64,000 bases of DNA, from NCBI RefSeq assembly GCF_008728515.1, contig NC_044984.1, forward strand, positions 122,755,349 through 122,819,348, in the 5' to 3' direction. The notes beneath the pieces are model-generated. The model was not told where the DNA came from and did not search any database. It worked only from the letters and a program-made list of their open reading frames with translations. Of this stretch, positions 32,401 through 44,072 are shown piece after piece. Both the position numbers and the translations under genes were made by a program. Numbering within the stretch: the stretch's first letter is position 1; each line of letters begins with the position of its first letter. The DNA is from Papio anubis (lineage: Eukaryota; Chordata; Mammalia; Primates; Cercopithecidae).

Positions 32401-34739
32401 TCTTCTTGAGTTTGTTCGTTAGATGGGAAGAGGCTGCATTTATAAAAAATATATGCATGCCTATAATACTACATTTAAATATGTGCATATATAAAGAGAT
32501 GCTTTCTTATTTATATACATGGTCATTATAGAGCTTTGTGAGAAATAGAATTTTCTCCATGCAATCTGTAGTTCTCTGGGAGGGGTTATTTGCTGACACT
32601 GTATGCCCATTTCCTAACAGAATGTCTCTAGTTAAGTAATCATATGATGAAGCCATCCCAGCTGGGACTCTATATTTAAGCCAAGTTACTATTTCTAGCA
32701 AGACCATTCTTTTGAAAGGTTGAGAAGTCATTCCTTTTATTTTATAAGTTAAATATCAAATATGTATCATGTTTTTCTCAAATACACAGCCATTTATCCA
32801 AAGAGTCTACTGCTACTATGCACAGGAATGAACGAAGCCAACAGTGATGAGAAACCATCTTGGTTAGCCATCTGTCTGTCCCTAAGCTGAGGTGACATTT
32901 CCGCTCCCTGGCAGCAGGAGACACACTAGTTGAAGTGCCATTTTTTAATGCAAACGTCCCCAAGACCCAGCTCGCTGAGAGCAGCTTCCAGAACCCTGCA
33001 TCCCTGCCATCTTCTTCCTGTCTTTTCCAGCAGTCAGGAGAGAGCTCATCCGGGTGCAAGGCAAGAGAGGCTTCCTGGAGGTGGTGTTTCAGAACAAGGA
33101 GTGTGCTCACTTCATATCCTGCATTTGTGCCACCTTGGGCTGAGACTCCGTTGCTTTTACGTGGAATGTTTCTATTTTATATACAGTTTGGCCTCCTTCC
33201 AAGTTGGCATGACAAACTTAAGTCTAAGGCCATGGAAATCAGAAACCAGTCAGCCTTGAAGAGAATGCTTTAAAGAGAACAAGAGAAATAAGCCATAGAG
33301 AAATTAGGCTTAAAGAGAGAGAACTGGAAGAGAGGGTGTGGGAGTTTCTTGTTTTCTTCTTCTCTTGTTTTTTCATGGTCTCTGATCTCGTTAGCATGTT
33401 CTTTCATTACTACAGCTGTTTCTGCAACATTTTGCCTGAAGATTATAGTGTCTGGCTTATTATATTCAATGGGGGAATGACTCGATAAGAATAATTATCA
33501 CTATGCTGGGGTTTGACTCCTTGATTATATTTTTCTATTGTTCCCGGGGACTTGTGTTGTGTTCGCAGTTCAGCCTCATCATTAGCTGTGCTTTGCTGCT
33601 TAGGCAATGCTAAATAAAGAAGAGGCTCTGGAAATGTGTGTGGATTTTTCCAAGGAGGACTTGTGATCGTATTTCTACCTTTTTCTGATTTCTCAGGTTG
33701 GAATTCCACCAATACAAAATGTTTTGAAGTCACTTTCTGACTTGGGTAGAGCAAAAAATCTAAGAATTGCTTAGGTTCGTGGAATCCAAATGAACCTCCG
33801 AACTGCCCAGGACCAGTTCTGAAAGTACAAATAAAGTTGCAAACCCGGGGAGGTCTCAGGTCTGGGAGGTTCGTCCCCTTGCTCCTAGCATTCTTTTGTT
33901 CCCTGCAGACCTTTGCAATTCTATCAGTCTCCTTGCTGTTTCTTTTCTTTGGGAGAGTTCATAGCACTCCTTCTCATATTTCAAACACTCTCTGTCAGAC
34001 CTTTTTATCCTCATGTTTGGATGATTTCCTGTCCGCTTAATTCCTTCCTTGTGGAGCTCTGGAAATGGATGTACTAACTTAAAGGTAGATTTTTTTGTTT
34101 TAATCCCGGTTCGCAAACATGTGAGACTCTTGATGTTGTAGTAACAGTGAGGAGTCTCACACCCCAGGGAAGACCAGCTGTGTGATGTTCCTGAAATAGG
34201 AACCAGGGAAAGAAAGTCTACATATCCTGAACTTCACACTCCTTGTCTCTGCATTGAAGCCTTTGCACTCCGAGGTAGCGTTTTCTTTTTTAAATCTTGA
34301 TTTTAACCAGCTATCTGGAGAACCTCTCAAAGCAATATTCAGATTCCTATAAGGACCAGACATAAGGTTCTCTCCTTAATAGGTAGACCTATGTCATGCA
34401 GCACTGGTTAGGTTTGCACACAGCATCTTGTAGATCACAGAGAGTGGGAAATCACTAGTCCACTCAGGTAGAGCCGAGACTCCTGCAGGTGGAATCACTG
34501 CATACCAAAAAGCGTGCATTCCGATTAGTGGAAGTTTAATCAATTGCCAGTGCTGTCACAGCTTAATCATCCAGGGAAGACCTTATCTCCAGGCATGTGC
34601 TCCTTCCTTGGCTCTCCCTTATTTTCCCTCGGCACGTGTGACCCATTTAGAAAATGCACTTATTTAGTATGTGTGTTGTTCACCGAAGCCTCGTGGGGTG
34701 GGGTCTTTGCCATCCTGCTCACCGATGTGTCGCGTGTCA
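32401..34739. other. About 2.3 kb unique sequence, nothing recognised
   Basis: No interspersed repeat or RNA gene recognised. Open frames up to about 112 codons (32935-33273) occur in several overlapping frames on both strands and lack domains or a clear initiation/splice context. Confidence 0.4.
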
Positions 34740-34790
34740 AGGACAGAGCTAAGCACGTGGTGGATGCTCCCTTCAATGTTGCTGAATAGA
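34740..34790. mobile_element. Short L2/MIR-like remnant
   Basis: 'acagagctaagcacgtggtggatgctcccttcaatgttgctgaat' resembles 'agtgcctggcacatagtaggtgctcaataaatgttgttgaat'. Too short to assign strand or family. Confidence 0.4.
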
Positions 34791-35470
34791 CGGGTAGAGG
34801 AAAGAGCTGGAAAAAGTTCTCCGAAGCAAGAGTTCTCAGCGGGCCCCCTCCCACTCCTTTTTAAGCTTTTGGCTGTCTGTGACTATATAACTGTCTGATC
34901 AGCTAACTAATTACACTCAGATCCTGGGCTCCTTTCTCGTTTTCCTTCTGCAGAAATATATATATATATAATTTTTTTTTTCCTGCACAAAGATGAAATC
35001 CGTCCCAGGGTCTTAAGATTTATTAACTGTTGCCTGAGTCATTTCACATGATGTCCAGGGAGGAGGCAAGCCCAGGCTCCCCTTAGAAGTTCCCTACACA
35101 GGGCTTCGGGTAATTCCCTCGATTTTGTAAAGATGTTGGGTTGGCTTAAATGATTAGTAGGAGATCCTGAAGGAGGACTTAACTGAAGCATTTACGGTTC
35201 TTCTGTGTCTCTCCGAGTGCCCCTCCTGGGTTGCCTGGATTTTCACATCTGGCAGGCAAATTTAAAAAGGGGTTTCGAGCCTCTCTTCCCCTCTGCTGAT
35301 TTTCTGAGCCTCGTTGGAGTGGGCGTCTGTGTTGGGGGCTGGGGGTTCCCTCCTTCAAAGCACTGGAGGTCAGCCCCCGCTGCCAGCATGTGGTCTGTGT
35401 TCAGGGAGACGTGCCAGGGACCTCCAAGGGCTTCCAGCTCTTAGAGGCAAAGGGGATCAAGTTACAGAGG

Positions 35471-35472
<2 letters not shown>
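34791..35472. other. Unique sequence with short (TA)n
   Basis: (AT)n at 34957-34970 followed by T10. A block at 35100-35200 (gcttcgggtaattccctcgattttg, gcttaaatgattag) might be conserved. Nothing else recognised. Confidence 0.35.

Positions 35473-35500
<28 letters not shown>
35473..35500. repeat. Poly-T run, 28 bases
   Basis: Uninterrupted T28 with no L1 or Alu body adjacent on either side. Confidence 0.95.
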
Positions 35501-35503
<3 letters not shown>

Positions 35504-35900
35504 TTCATCTGGGAGGGCAGCCATGGCAGCCCAGGGGGGTTGGAGGTCTGTCTCTCTTCTGGTCTAATCTTGTCTGTGCTGGTTTATCCAGAGGAGTCAG
35601 GAAGTTCAGAGAAGGCAGGGTGTCCGTTGATTTCACCCCGCTTGCATATCAAGGCCTGCGGTTCAGCACAGCGTGTTCCTAGGATGTGCCTGTTCTGTTT
35701 GGTTCGAGCTGCAAGTCTCCCCTCCTCTCCCACCGATTTGGAGGCCACTTGGGAAGTGGCCTCGGGTGGTTGTCTCTGGCTCTGGGGACTGCTGTCTTGG
35801 TGCTGTTTGTTGTCTTTCCACAACTGCGTTGAGGGGATCTTCATCTCATTTGCCCCAGGAAGGTCCCCATCACTCCCCAAGTCCCAGACACCAGTACTTC
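35501..35900. other. Unique segment between facing T and A homopolymers
   Basis: About 400 bp of GC-moderate DNA containing no recognised repeat, bounded by T28 and by A26-C-A9. The long open frame crossing it depends on translating these homopolymers. Confidence 0.5.
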
Positions 35901-35936
35901 AAAAAAAAAAAAAAAAAAAAAAAAAACAAAAAAAAA
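35901..35936. repeat. Poly-A run, 26 + 9 bases
   Basis: A26, one C at 35927, then A9. Complementary in sense to the T28 400 bp upstream. No retroelement body directly upstream is recognised. Confidence 0.95.
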
Positions 35937-36675
35937 CCACCGAAGCTCCTGGCAGCAGCGCAGCCTGCAGCTCTCATGCATCTGAGGAGCTGATTCTGCT
36001 GCGCATACACCTGGAGCCAGGGAGGAGGAAAGATATAAAGTCTTCTTCCCATTCCAGGCAACTTGTGGGCAGCCTCAGGCCGCACCTCCGGGATATCTAC
36101 CACGGGCTCCCACGCCTGGGAATCTTGGCAGCACTGTGTCCACACAGATGTGAGGACAATTCGTGACCACCTTTCTGTGTTTCTCTAATACAAACATGGT
36201 CATCAATGCAAGTGTTTGTACAGACAGTTTAAAAAAAAGAACAGTAACATTTGGATGGTTCTTTTAAGTTTACAGGGGGCTTCTATGTCCCTTCCCATAT
36301 TTACATAAGGTACTAAGAGCTTCTTAAAATGAATTTTAGCTGTTGTTTCTTTTTTACTTGTCCTTGGTAAGGACACACTCTGTTGAAAGTATGGGGCTGT
36401 GCCAAAGGCCTTCAAAGCTTAGGAACATGGTAGTCTTAACAATTTGGAGGCCTTGAAAATGAGTAGTGTTCACATTGAAAATGTTTTTCTCACATGCACC
36501 CTGTCTAACGTCAACACCTGATATCTCTGGGTTCAAAAAGTTTTCTGCCTAATTCTGCTTTCCGCTTGGACATGCAATCGGCACTTCTTTCTTCTGAGTT
36601 GTTTTTTTAAAGACTATTATTTTATTACAGTAAAGCTTATTTTAGTTGCAGCAAAATGGCAAAGATCTTTTATTT
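35937..36675. other. Unique sequence, nothing recognised
   Basis: No interspersed repeat before the left target duplication of the AluYR (36663-36675). Confidence 0.4.
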
Positions 36676-36984
36676 GTTTATTTTTTATTTTTTATTTTTT
36701 TTGAGACGGAGTCTCGCTCTGTCGCCCAGGCTGGAGTGCAGTGGCCAGATCTCAGCTCATTGCAAGCTCCGCCTCCCGGGTTCACGCCATTCTCCTGCCT
36801 CAGCCTCCCCAGGAGCTGGGACCACAGGCACCCGCCACCTCGCCCGGCTAGTTTTTTGTATTTTTTAGTAGAGACGGGGTTTCACCGTGTTAGCCAGGAT
36901 GGTCTCGATCTCCTGACCTTGTGATCCACCCGTCTCGGCCTCCCAAAGTGCTGGGATTACAGGCTTGAGCCACCGCGCCCGGCC
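36676..36984 (-). mobile_element. AluYR-type (Old World monkey Alu), minus strand
   Basis: Complete and little diverged. Diagnostic plus-strand strings are gtggccagatctcagctc, cacctcgcccggctag, ttttttgtattttttagtag, cacccgtctcggcctc and acaggcttgagccacc. On the Alu strand these give ctcaagcctgt, gagacggg, ctagccgggcgagg and ctgagatctggcc, all cercopithecoid AluYR states. agatcttttattt at 36663-36675 and 36985-36997 is a perfect 13-bp duplication. This is the youngest dated feature of the window. Confidence 0.95.
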
Positions 36985-37263
36985 AGATCTTTTATTTTTA
37001 ATGAATAAAGAGCTGTTACAAATTCATAAGGAAATATAAATAGACTAGTAGGGAAAAAAGTAAGACCAGGGTGATACATAGAGCAAAGAGCCAGTCTATT
37101 AATGGCATCAATAAATTAGTCTAACTATTTGGGCATCAGCAGTCTTCACTGATCTAAGCTGTAGCCCAAATACTAAATGCGGTTCTGCAAGGACAAGATG
37201 AAAGGTACACCATTTGGGGAACAATACTGCTCACCATCCTGATAGTCTATGCTCGCTCTTTCT
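36985..37263. other. AT-rich unique sequence between two Alus
   Basis: No repeat recognised apart from the target duplication at its start. Confidence 0.4.
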
Positions 37264-37521
37264 TCTTTCTTTTTTTTGGCGACAGAGTCTTACTCCGTCA
37301 CCTAGTCTGGAGTAATCTCAACTCACTGCAGCCTCTGCCTCCCAGGTTCAAATGATTCTCCTGTCTCAGCCTCCCGAGTAGCTGGGATTACACGTGCCCA
37401 CTATCACGCCCAGCTAGTTTTTGTATTTTTGGTAGAGACGAGGTTTCACCATCTTGGCCAGGCTGGTCTCAAACTCCTGACCTCTGGTGATCCAACCACC
37501 TCGACCTCCCAAAAACTCTGT
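37264..37521 (-). mobile_element. AluS, minus strand, 5'-truncated
   Basis: 'ggcgacagagtcttactccgtcacctagtctggag' to 'tccaaccacctcgacctccc'; the final agtgctgggattac...ggcc part is absent. gctctttctt flanks at 37254-37263 and 37522-37531. A small deletion removes part of the left arm (ctggagtaatctcaactc). Confidence 0.9.
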
Positions 37522-37899
37522 GCTCTTTCTTTGGGTGTCTGCTGGTGAAGGCTAAACCGGCTTCTTTGTTGCTTTTCATTCATTGTCCGGATGTCTAGGA
37601 TAGAAAGGCAATCTGAATACATTGGTTCTTTTTACCAATTGTCAGGGAATTATCAGTAAGTATTTTAATTTGGAGTCGTAAAGGAAGATAAAAGTAGTCT
37701 GTTGATGTAAAAAAGTAATTACTGTCATTGCTAATCATTTATCTCCCAAGGTGTTTTATTTTACTCAAAAGGATTTAAAAATAGTTTAGCTCAATGTCAA
37801 CCACACTTTTGGGGGAAGTCAGAACTCAGTCAAAATTATGTAGTTTATCAGGGAAAAAAATACATCATGCAACCTCTCCTGAAACACAGTGGAGCTAAC
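37522..37899. other. Unique sequence, nothing recognised
   Basis: AT-rich without recognised repeats. Confidence 0.4.
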
Positions 37900-38115
37900 T
37901 ACTCTGTACAACAAACGTAAATGGGCATGAAGTGTGCAGCTTCTAGACAGTGAACTTGAAGGGAATGAAGGTAGGCTTCTTCCTGCTGCTTCTTGCTGCT
38001 GATTAGAATGTAGACATGATGGCTTGAACTGGTGCAGCCATTTTGGGCCATGAGGTAGAAGTAGAGAATAGCATGCAGATTCGGGGGCTCTCCTACCATG
38101 GAACTGTTAACTCAG
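37900..38115 (+). mobile_element. Ancient MaLR-type LTR fragment
   Basis: 'gctgctgattagaatgtagacatgatggcttgaactggtgcagccattttgggccatgaggtagaag' parallels the MLT1-like motif 'gatggctggagctccagcagccatcttggaccatgagg', also seen at 47270-47330. Strongly diverged. Confidence 0.5.
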
Positions 38116-38317
38116 CCCCTGCACCATTTCCTTTGTATTTTAAAGGAGAAGGAAAGAAGTGTCTTAACTACTTGATAAACCACTGGTGGCTTGAGTTATC
38201 CCAACTAATATCTATATATTACAGTCCACCACCCACCCCCTGCTTCCTGCCTTCTCTCTCTTTCCACTTCCACAGTCAACTCCACCTTCCAGGCTAAAAG
38301 TTCTCATAGCCACACAT

Positions 38318-38614
38318 TTTTTTTTTTTTTTTTTTGAAATGGGGTCTTGCTGTGTCGCCCACGTTGGAGTGCAGTGGCACGATCTCAGCTCACTGCAACA
38401 TCTGCCTCCTGAGTTCAAAAGATTCTCCTGCCTCAGACTCCAGAGTAGCTGAAACTACAAGTGTGCAACACCATGCCTGGCTAATTTTTGTATTTTTAGT
38501 ACATATGGAGTGTCACCATATTGGCCCACTGGTCTCGAACTCCTGACCTCATGATCTGCCCTCCTCTGCCTCCCAAAGTGCTGGGATTACAGATGTGAGC
38601 CACCACACCCAGCC
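38318..38614 (-). mobile_element. AluS, minus strand
   Basis: T17 tract, then 'gaaatggggtcttgctgtgtcgcccacgttggagtg' to 'gagccaccacacccagcc'. Complete dimer with scattered substitutions; target duplication not clear. Confidence 0.93.
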
Positions 38615-39443
38615 AGCCTGGCCATGCTTCTTTGAAATTGTTCAGCAAGAAACAGGCAGAGAAGAAAGTGTCGTTTTGTGCTAGATGCATTTTCAGAACA
38701 CCTTTCTAATACCACTGTATAAAAGTATTAGTCAAGGAGTCCAGTTATCTTGATTACATAAGGTAGAAAATCTTCCAAACCTGTTTGAACGGAAGAAGAG
38801 CTGAGACATAGCCCCCAGCGGATGCCCCTGGCCGAGGTGTCACTCATCACTCTCACAGTTTGGTCTCAGGACATCATTTCCTCCCTCCTTTTTTTCTGTT
38901 CTGTGGGATTCTTTAAAGAGTGTTGAGAAGCCTTTACATCTGATTATGCTCCACAAGCCAAGGCTTCTCTTCAGACCAGGTGAGTGTTCTTTTCATCCTG
39001 CTTTGATCCTCCCCAGGGAGGGCAGAGAAGGAATTCTGCTGCCTGGAACTGCTGTTCTCCTCCTGTGCCCCTGGGCCCTGCTGGATGCTTGGGGATGTTT
39101 CCTATTAGTGGACAGAGCTTCCCCTCTGCCCTTTGAACTTCATTCCTTTCGGAGCAGGGAGGACCTGCCCTGGTTGCCTGTGTGGTGCATTTGCATTTAC
39201 TGCACAGTGCAGAGGTCGCTGATGGAGGTCCATTCTTTACAATCTTCAGGGGTCCTGAGCATCCTTTGATTGTGCAAAGGAAGCAGGATCCCCAAGATGT
39301 CCCCAGAGAGATGTAGCATACCGGGCTAGCAAGGTGACCCAAGAGAAGTTTAGGGTGACAGATGCTGCCAGGTGGCAGTTGGGAAACATTTAAGGCCATC
39401 GAGGCATCTGTGCAGGTGCATCAGGGAGTTAAAAAGGAGCTGT
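38615..39443. other. Unique sequence, nothing recognised
   Basis: No interspersed repeat recognised. Two antiparallel open frames near 38950-39400 have no recognised domain. Confidence 0.4.
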
Positions 39444-39732
39444 GGCCAGGCACGGTGGCTCACCCCTGTAATCCCAGCACGTTGGGAGGCTGAGATGGGT
39501 GGATCACGAGGTCAAGAGATCAAGACCATCCTGGCCAACCTGGTGAAACCCCATCTCTCCTAAAAATATAAAAATTAGCTGGGCATGGTGGCATGCGCCT
39601 GTAGTCCCAGCTACTCAGGAGGCTGAGGCAGGAGAATCACCTGAACCTGGGAGGCGGAGGTTGCAGTGAGCCAAGATTGCACCACTGCACTCCAGCCTGG
39701 TGACAAAGCGAGACGCAATCTTAAAAAAAAAA
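39444..39732 (+). mobile_element. AluSc/Y-like, plus strand, with 13-bp TSD
   Basis: 'ggccaggcacggtggctcacccctg' to 'gcgagacgcaatcttaaaa'. Carries 'gaggtcaagagatcaagaccatcctgg', a younger S/Y state. aaaaaggagctgt at 39431-39443 and 39733-39745 is a perfect duplication. Confidence 0.95.
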
Positions 39733-39889
39733 AAAAAGGAGCTGTCTTCTTGCTTATTTAGATATCCCTAAAGTAACTCTATGCTGTTACCACTTTCTCA
39801 TAAGGTTAGAGTTGTTGGCCCTTCTTGAGTATCTTATCCTGTGGTTGAGGAAGTGATTGCAATATTCCACAAAATCATGTTTTTTCTTT

Positions 39890-40454
39890 AATAAGTTTTA
39901 TTGAGACATAATTTGCATACATAAAATTAACCCTTTTAAAGTCTACGAGCCAATGACATTTAATATATTAAGAGTTATACAATCAACGCTATCATTTAAA
40001 TTTAGATTATGTTTTCCACCCAGAAAAGAAACCCTGTATTAATTCAGCAGTCACTCCCCAGGCCTGAATTCCCCACCCTGGCCACCATTATCCAATTTCT
40101 GTTCCTATGGATTTGCCTATTTGGGACATTTCATATAAATGAAACCATACAATATACATACAATAAAATTCTGTGTAATATGTACAAAACTTCATACAAC
40201 ACAATATGCAGTGCTTTGTGAATGAATTCTTTCATTTAGCATGAGGTTTTTTGGTTCATTGTGTCGTTGCATGTATGAATACTTTATTCTCTTATGGCTG
40301 GGTAATCTTCTGTGATATGGATATTCCACATGTAGTTTATCCATGCATTCACTGATAGATGTTTGGCTTGTTTCCACTTTTTGGCTGTTATGAATAATGC
40401 TGCTGTGAACATTCATGTACACGTTTTCATATGGATCTATGTTTTTATTTCTTT
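39890..40454 (-). mobile_element. L1M 3' end, minus strand (outer element, part 1)
   Basis: 'tttattgagacataatttgcatacataaaattaaccc', 'gcagtcactccccaggcctg', 'cctatggatttgcctatttgggacatttcatataaatg', 'ccactttttggctgttatgaataatgctgctgtgaac'. The classic reverse L1M 3' UTR. It is the outermost and oldest L1 of the 39.9-44.9 kb nest. Confidence 0.9.
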
Positions 40455-40761
40455 CTCTTTTTATTGTTTTTGTTTTTGAGATGGAGTCTCGTTCTGTCAC
40501 CCAGGCTAGAGTGCAGTGGTGCGATCTAGGCTCACTGCAAGCTCTGCCTCCTGGGTTCACTCCATTCTCCTGCCTCAGCCTCCCAAGTAGCTGGGACTAC
40601 AGGTGCCTGCCACCACGCCTGGCTAATTTTTTGTACTTTTAGTAGAGATGGGGTTTCACCGTGTTAGCCAGGATGGTCTTGATCTCCTGACCTCGTGATC
40701 CACCTGCCTCGGCCTCCCAAAGTGCTGGGATTACAGGTGTGAGCCACTGTGCCCAGCAATA
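40455..40761 (-). mobile_element. AluY/S-like, minus strand, in L1M, with 17-bp TSD
   Basis: 'gagatggagtctcgttctgtcacccaggctag' to 'gccactgtgcccagc'. tatgtttttatttcttt at 40438-40454 and 40762-40778 is a perfect 17-bp duplication. 'gcaagctctgcctcctgggttcactccattctcc' and 'gccaggatggtcttgatctcc' are AluY-like. Confidence 0.95.
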
Positions 40762-41160
40762 TATGTTTTTATTTCTTTTGGGTATATTCCTAAAAGTGAA
40801 ATTGCTGTGTCATGAGGTAACTCTGTCCAACATTTTGGGGAACTGTCGAACTGTTTTCTGAAGTTGCTACACCATAGAGCTGCAAGAGCAATGAAAGAGA
40901 CGTCCAATTTCTCTTCATCCTCATCAACGCTTGCTATTGCCCATCTTTATCTCAGTCATCCTATTCTGTTTGCAGTGGTGTCTCATTGTAATTTTGATTT
41001 GCATTTCCTGAATGACTAGTGATGCTGAGCTTCTTTTCATAAACTTATTGCCGATAAGTGCATGAAATTATGTGCTTATAGGCCAATTAAAAATTGGTTC
41101 TATATATCTGTATAAATAGGTAGATATAGATATATCCAAATTGTTCTTATTTAAAAACAA
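40762..41160 (-). mobile_element. L1M, minus strand (outer element, part 2)
   Basis: Resumes with 'cttttgggtatattcctaaaagtgaaattgctgtgtcatgagg', 'caatttctcttcatcctcatcaac' and 'ttttgatttgcatttcctgaatgactagtgatgctgagcttcttttcat', the ORF2 C-terminal region in reverse. It decays into AT-rich sequence before the inserted younger L1. Confidence 0.88.
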
Positions 41161-41224
41161 AACACAAACCATACACAAACAGGTTCTGTTAAGGCTAATA
41201 ATGCTTTCTTTCCTAAAAAAGATG

Positions 41225-43085
41225 AGTTTCTTTCTTTCTTTCTTTTTTTTTTTTTAATTTCCAGCTTTTTAATTTTAAGTTCAGGGCTACATGTGCAGGA
41301 TGTGCAGATTTGTTACATAGGTAAGTGTGGATCTAGTGGTTTGCTGCATAGAACATCCCATCACCCAGGTATGAAGTCCAGCATCCATTAGCTATTCTTC
41401 CTGATCCTCTCCCTCCTGCCCACCCACCGCCCTCTAACAGACCCCAGTGTGTGTTGTTTTCCCCCAAAGTGTTCTCATGATTTAGCTCCCACTTAGAACA
41501 TGTAGCATTTGGTTTTCTGCTCCTGCATTAATTTGCTAAGGATAACGGCCTCTAGCTCCATCCATGTCCCTGCAAAGTACATGATCTGGTTCCTTTTTAT
41601 GGCTGCATAGTATTCCATGGTGTATATGTACCACATTTTCTTTATCCAGTCTATCACTGATGGGCACTTAAGTTGATTCCATGTCTTTGCTATTGTGAAT
41701 AGTGCTGCAGTGAACATATGTGTACATGTGTCTTTAAAAAAGAACGATTTATATTCATTTGAGTATAAACCTAGTAATAGGATTGCTGGGTCAAATGATA
41801 TTTCTGTCTTCAGGTCTTTGAGGAGCCGCCACACTGTCTTCCACAATGATTGAACTATTAAATAATTTACACTCTGACCAACAGTGTATCAGCATTCCTT
41901 CTTCTCCACAATCTTGCCACCATCTGTTATTTTTTGACTTTTTAACAGTAGCCATTCTGACAGACGGGAGATGGTGTCTCATTGCAGTTTTGATTTACAT
42001 TTTTCTAATGATCAGTGATATTGAGCTCCTTTTCATATGATTGTTGGCTGCATATATGTCTTCTTTTGAGAAGTGGCTGTTTATGTCCTTTGCTCACTTT
42101 TTAACGGAGTTGTTTTGTTTTCTTCTTATATTTTTTTTAAGTTCAGATGCATTGTTTGCAAATATTTTCTCTCATTCTGTAGGTTGTCTGTTTATTCTGT
42201 TGATAGTTTCTTTTGTTGTACAGAAACTCTTTAATTTAATTAGATCCCATTTGTCAATTGTTGCTTTTGTTGCAGTTGCTTTTGTCATCTTCATTATGGA
42301 ATCTTTGCGCATGCCTATGTCCTGAATGGTATTGCCTAGGTTGTCGTCTATGGTTTTTATAGTTTTGGGTTTTACATTTAAGTCTTTAAACCATCTTGAG
42401 TTAATTTTTGTATATGATGTCCTTTGCATAAGGAAACCTTTGTATAAGAGGTCCTTACACCCCTGCATATGGCTAGCCAGTTACCCTAGCACTAATTATT
42501 GAATAGGGAATCCTTTCCCCATTGTTTGTTTTTGTAAGGTTTGTCAAAGAGTAGATAGCTATAGGTGTGTGATCTTATTTCTGGGTTTTTTATTCTCTTC
42601 CATTGGTCTTTATGTCTGTTTTTGTACCAGTACCATACAGTTTTGGTTAGTGTAGCCTTGTAGTGTACTTTGAAGTCAAGTAATGGTGATGCCTCCAGCT
42701 TTGTTCTTTTTGCTTAGGATTGCCATGGCTATTTGGGCTCCTTTTTTGTTCCATATGAATTTTTAAAGTAGCTTTTTCTAGTTCTGTGAAGTATCTCAAT
42801 GGTAGTTTAATAGGAATACCATTGAATCTGTAAATTGCTTTGGGTAGTATGGCCATTTTAACAATATTAATTCTTTCTATCCATGAGCATGGAATGTTTT
42901 AACATTTGTGTCATCTCTGATTTTTTTGAGCAGTGTTTTGTAGTTCTCCTTATAGAGATCCTTCACATCCCTAGTTACCTGTATTCCTAGGTATTTTATT
43001 CTTCTTGTGAATTGTGAATTGGAGTAGGTTTGGCTCTTGTCTTGACTGTTGGTGGCGTATAGGGATGCTAGTGATACTTCCACAT
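41225..43085 (-). mobile_element. Primate L1 (L1PA/L1PB), minus strand, 5'-truncated
   Basis: The T-rich end at 41225-41256 is followed by 3' UTR 'aagttcagggctacatgtgcaggatgtgcagatttgttacatagg', 'cccccaaagtgttctcatgatttagctcccacttagaacatg', then ORF2 reversed. An open 117-codon stretch (41493-41846) is the recognisable C-terminal end of ORF2p, and pieces at 42172-42468 and 42647-43083 belong to upstream ORF2. Multiple stops make it non-functional. It lacks ORF1, 5' UTR and the ORF2 endonuclease part. Confidence 0.92.
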
Positions 43086-43264
43086 TGATGATTTCCCTGA
43101 TTACATGATCTTGGCACCCTTGTCAAAATCAGTTGACCGTAAGTGCAAGGGTTTGTTTCTGGACTCTGAATTCTATTCTATTGATCTGTACGTCTATCCT
43201 TATGTTAGTTCCACAAAGTCTCGATCAATATGGCTTTGTAATAAGTCTCAAAATCAGGAACTGT
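43086..43264 (-). mobile_element. Older L1 ORF2 fragment, minus strand (outer element, part 3)
   Basis: 'tcttggcacccttgtcaaaatcagttgaccgtaagtgcaagggtttgtttctggactctgaattctattc' and 'tatggctttgtaataagtctcaaaatcagg'. It continues at 44246 after an inserted L1PB. Confidence 0.75.
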
Positions 43265-43754
43265 TTTTATTTTAAAATTTTATTTCTATAGTTTTTGGGA
43301 AACAGGGTGTTTTTGGTTACATGGATAAGCTCTTTAGTGATGATTTCTGAGACTGTGGTGCACCGGTCACCCGAGCAGTGTATACTGTACCCAGTACATA
43401 GTCTTTTATCCCTCAGTCCCCTCTTATCCTTCCCCGTGAGGCCCCAAAGTCTGTTATATCATCCTTATGTCCTGGCATCTTCATAGCTTAGTTCTTACTT
43501 ACAGATGAGAACATACTATGTGTGGTTTTCCATTCTTGAGTCACTTCATTTAGAATAATGGCCTCCAACTCCAAGTTGCTGCAAAGGCCATTATTTCGTT
43601 GTGTTTTATGGCTGAGTAGTATTCCATGGTGTATGTATACCACATGCCACATTTTCTTTATTCACTTGTTGGTTGTTGGGCACTTAGGCTGTTTCCATAT
43701 CTTTGCATTTGTGAATCATGCTGCCATAAGCATGCGTATACATGTGTCTTTTTC
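43265..43754 (-). mobile_element. L1PB-type 3' UTR, minus strand (inner element, part 1)
   Basis: 'ttatttctatagtttttgggaaacagggtgtttttggttacatggataagc', 'ttctgagactgtggtgcaccggtcacccgagcagtgtatactgtaccc', 'ccaaagtctgttatatcatccttatg', 'ggctgagtagtattccatggtgtatg'. Characteristic L1PB 3' UTR. Interrupted by an Alu at 43755. Confidence 0.88.
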
Positions 43755-44072
43755 TTTCTTTTCTTTTTTTTTCTTTTTTTTTTTTTTTTAGATAGAGTTT
43801 TGCTCTTATTGCCTAGGCTGGAGTGCAATGGCACAATCTTGACTCACCACAACCTCCGCCTCCTGGGTTCAAGTGATTCTCCTGTCTCAGCCTCCCAAGT
43901 AGCTGGGATAACAGGCATGCACCACCACACCTGGCTAATTTTGTATTTTTAGTGGAGATGGGGTTTCTCTGTGTTGGTCAGGCTGGTCTTGAACTCCCAA
44001 CCTCAGGTGATCCGCCCGCCTTGGCCTCCAAAAGTGCTGGGATTACAGGTGTGAGCCACCGTGCCCGGCCTG
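43755..44072 (-). mobile_element. AluS, minus strand, in L1PB, with 14-bp TSD
   Basis: A long (T/C)-rich tail precedes 'gatagagttttgctcttattgcctaggctggagtg'; the end is 'gagccaccgtgcccggcc'. catgtgtctttttc at 43741-43754 and 44073-44086. Confidence 0.95.

Noticed and set aside
35390..36166. 258-codon open frame, plus strand
   Set aside because: It exists only because T28 and A26 are translated as Phe and Lys runs. The rest is domain-free and low quality.
41493..43083. L1 ORF2 peptide segments as a possible active reverse transcriptase
   Set aside because: Interrupted by multiple stops and frameshifts, truncated at its 5' end and lacking ORF1 and promoter. It is a dead copy.
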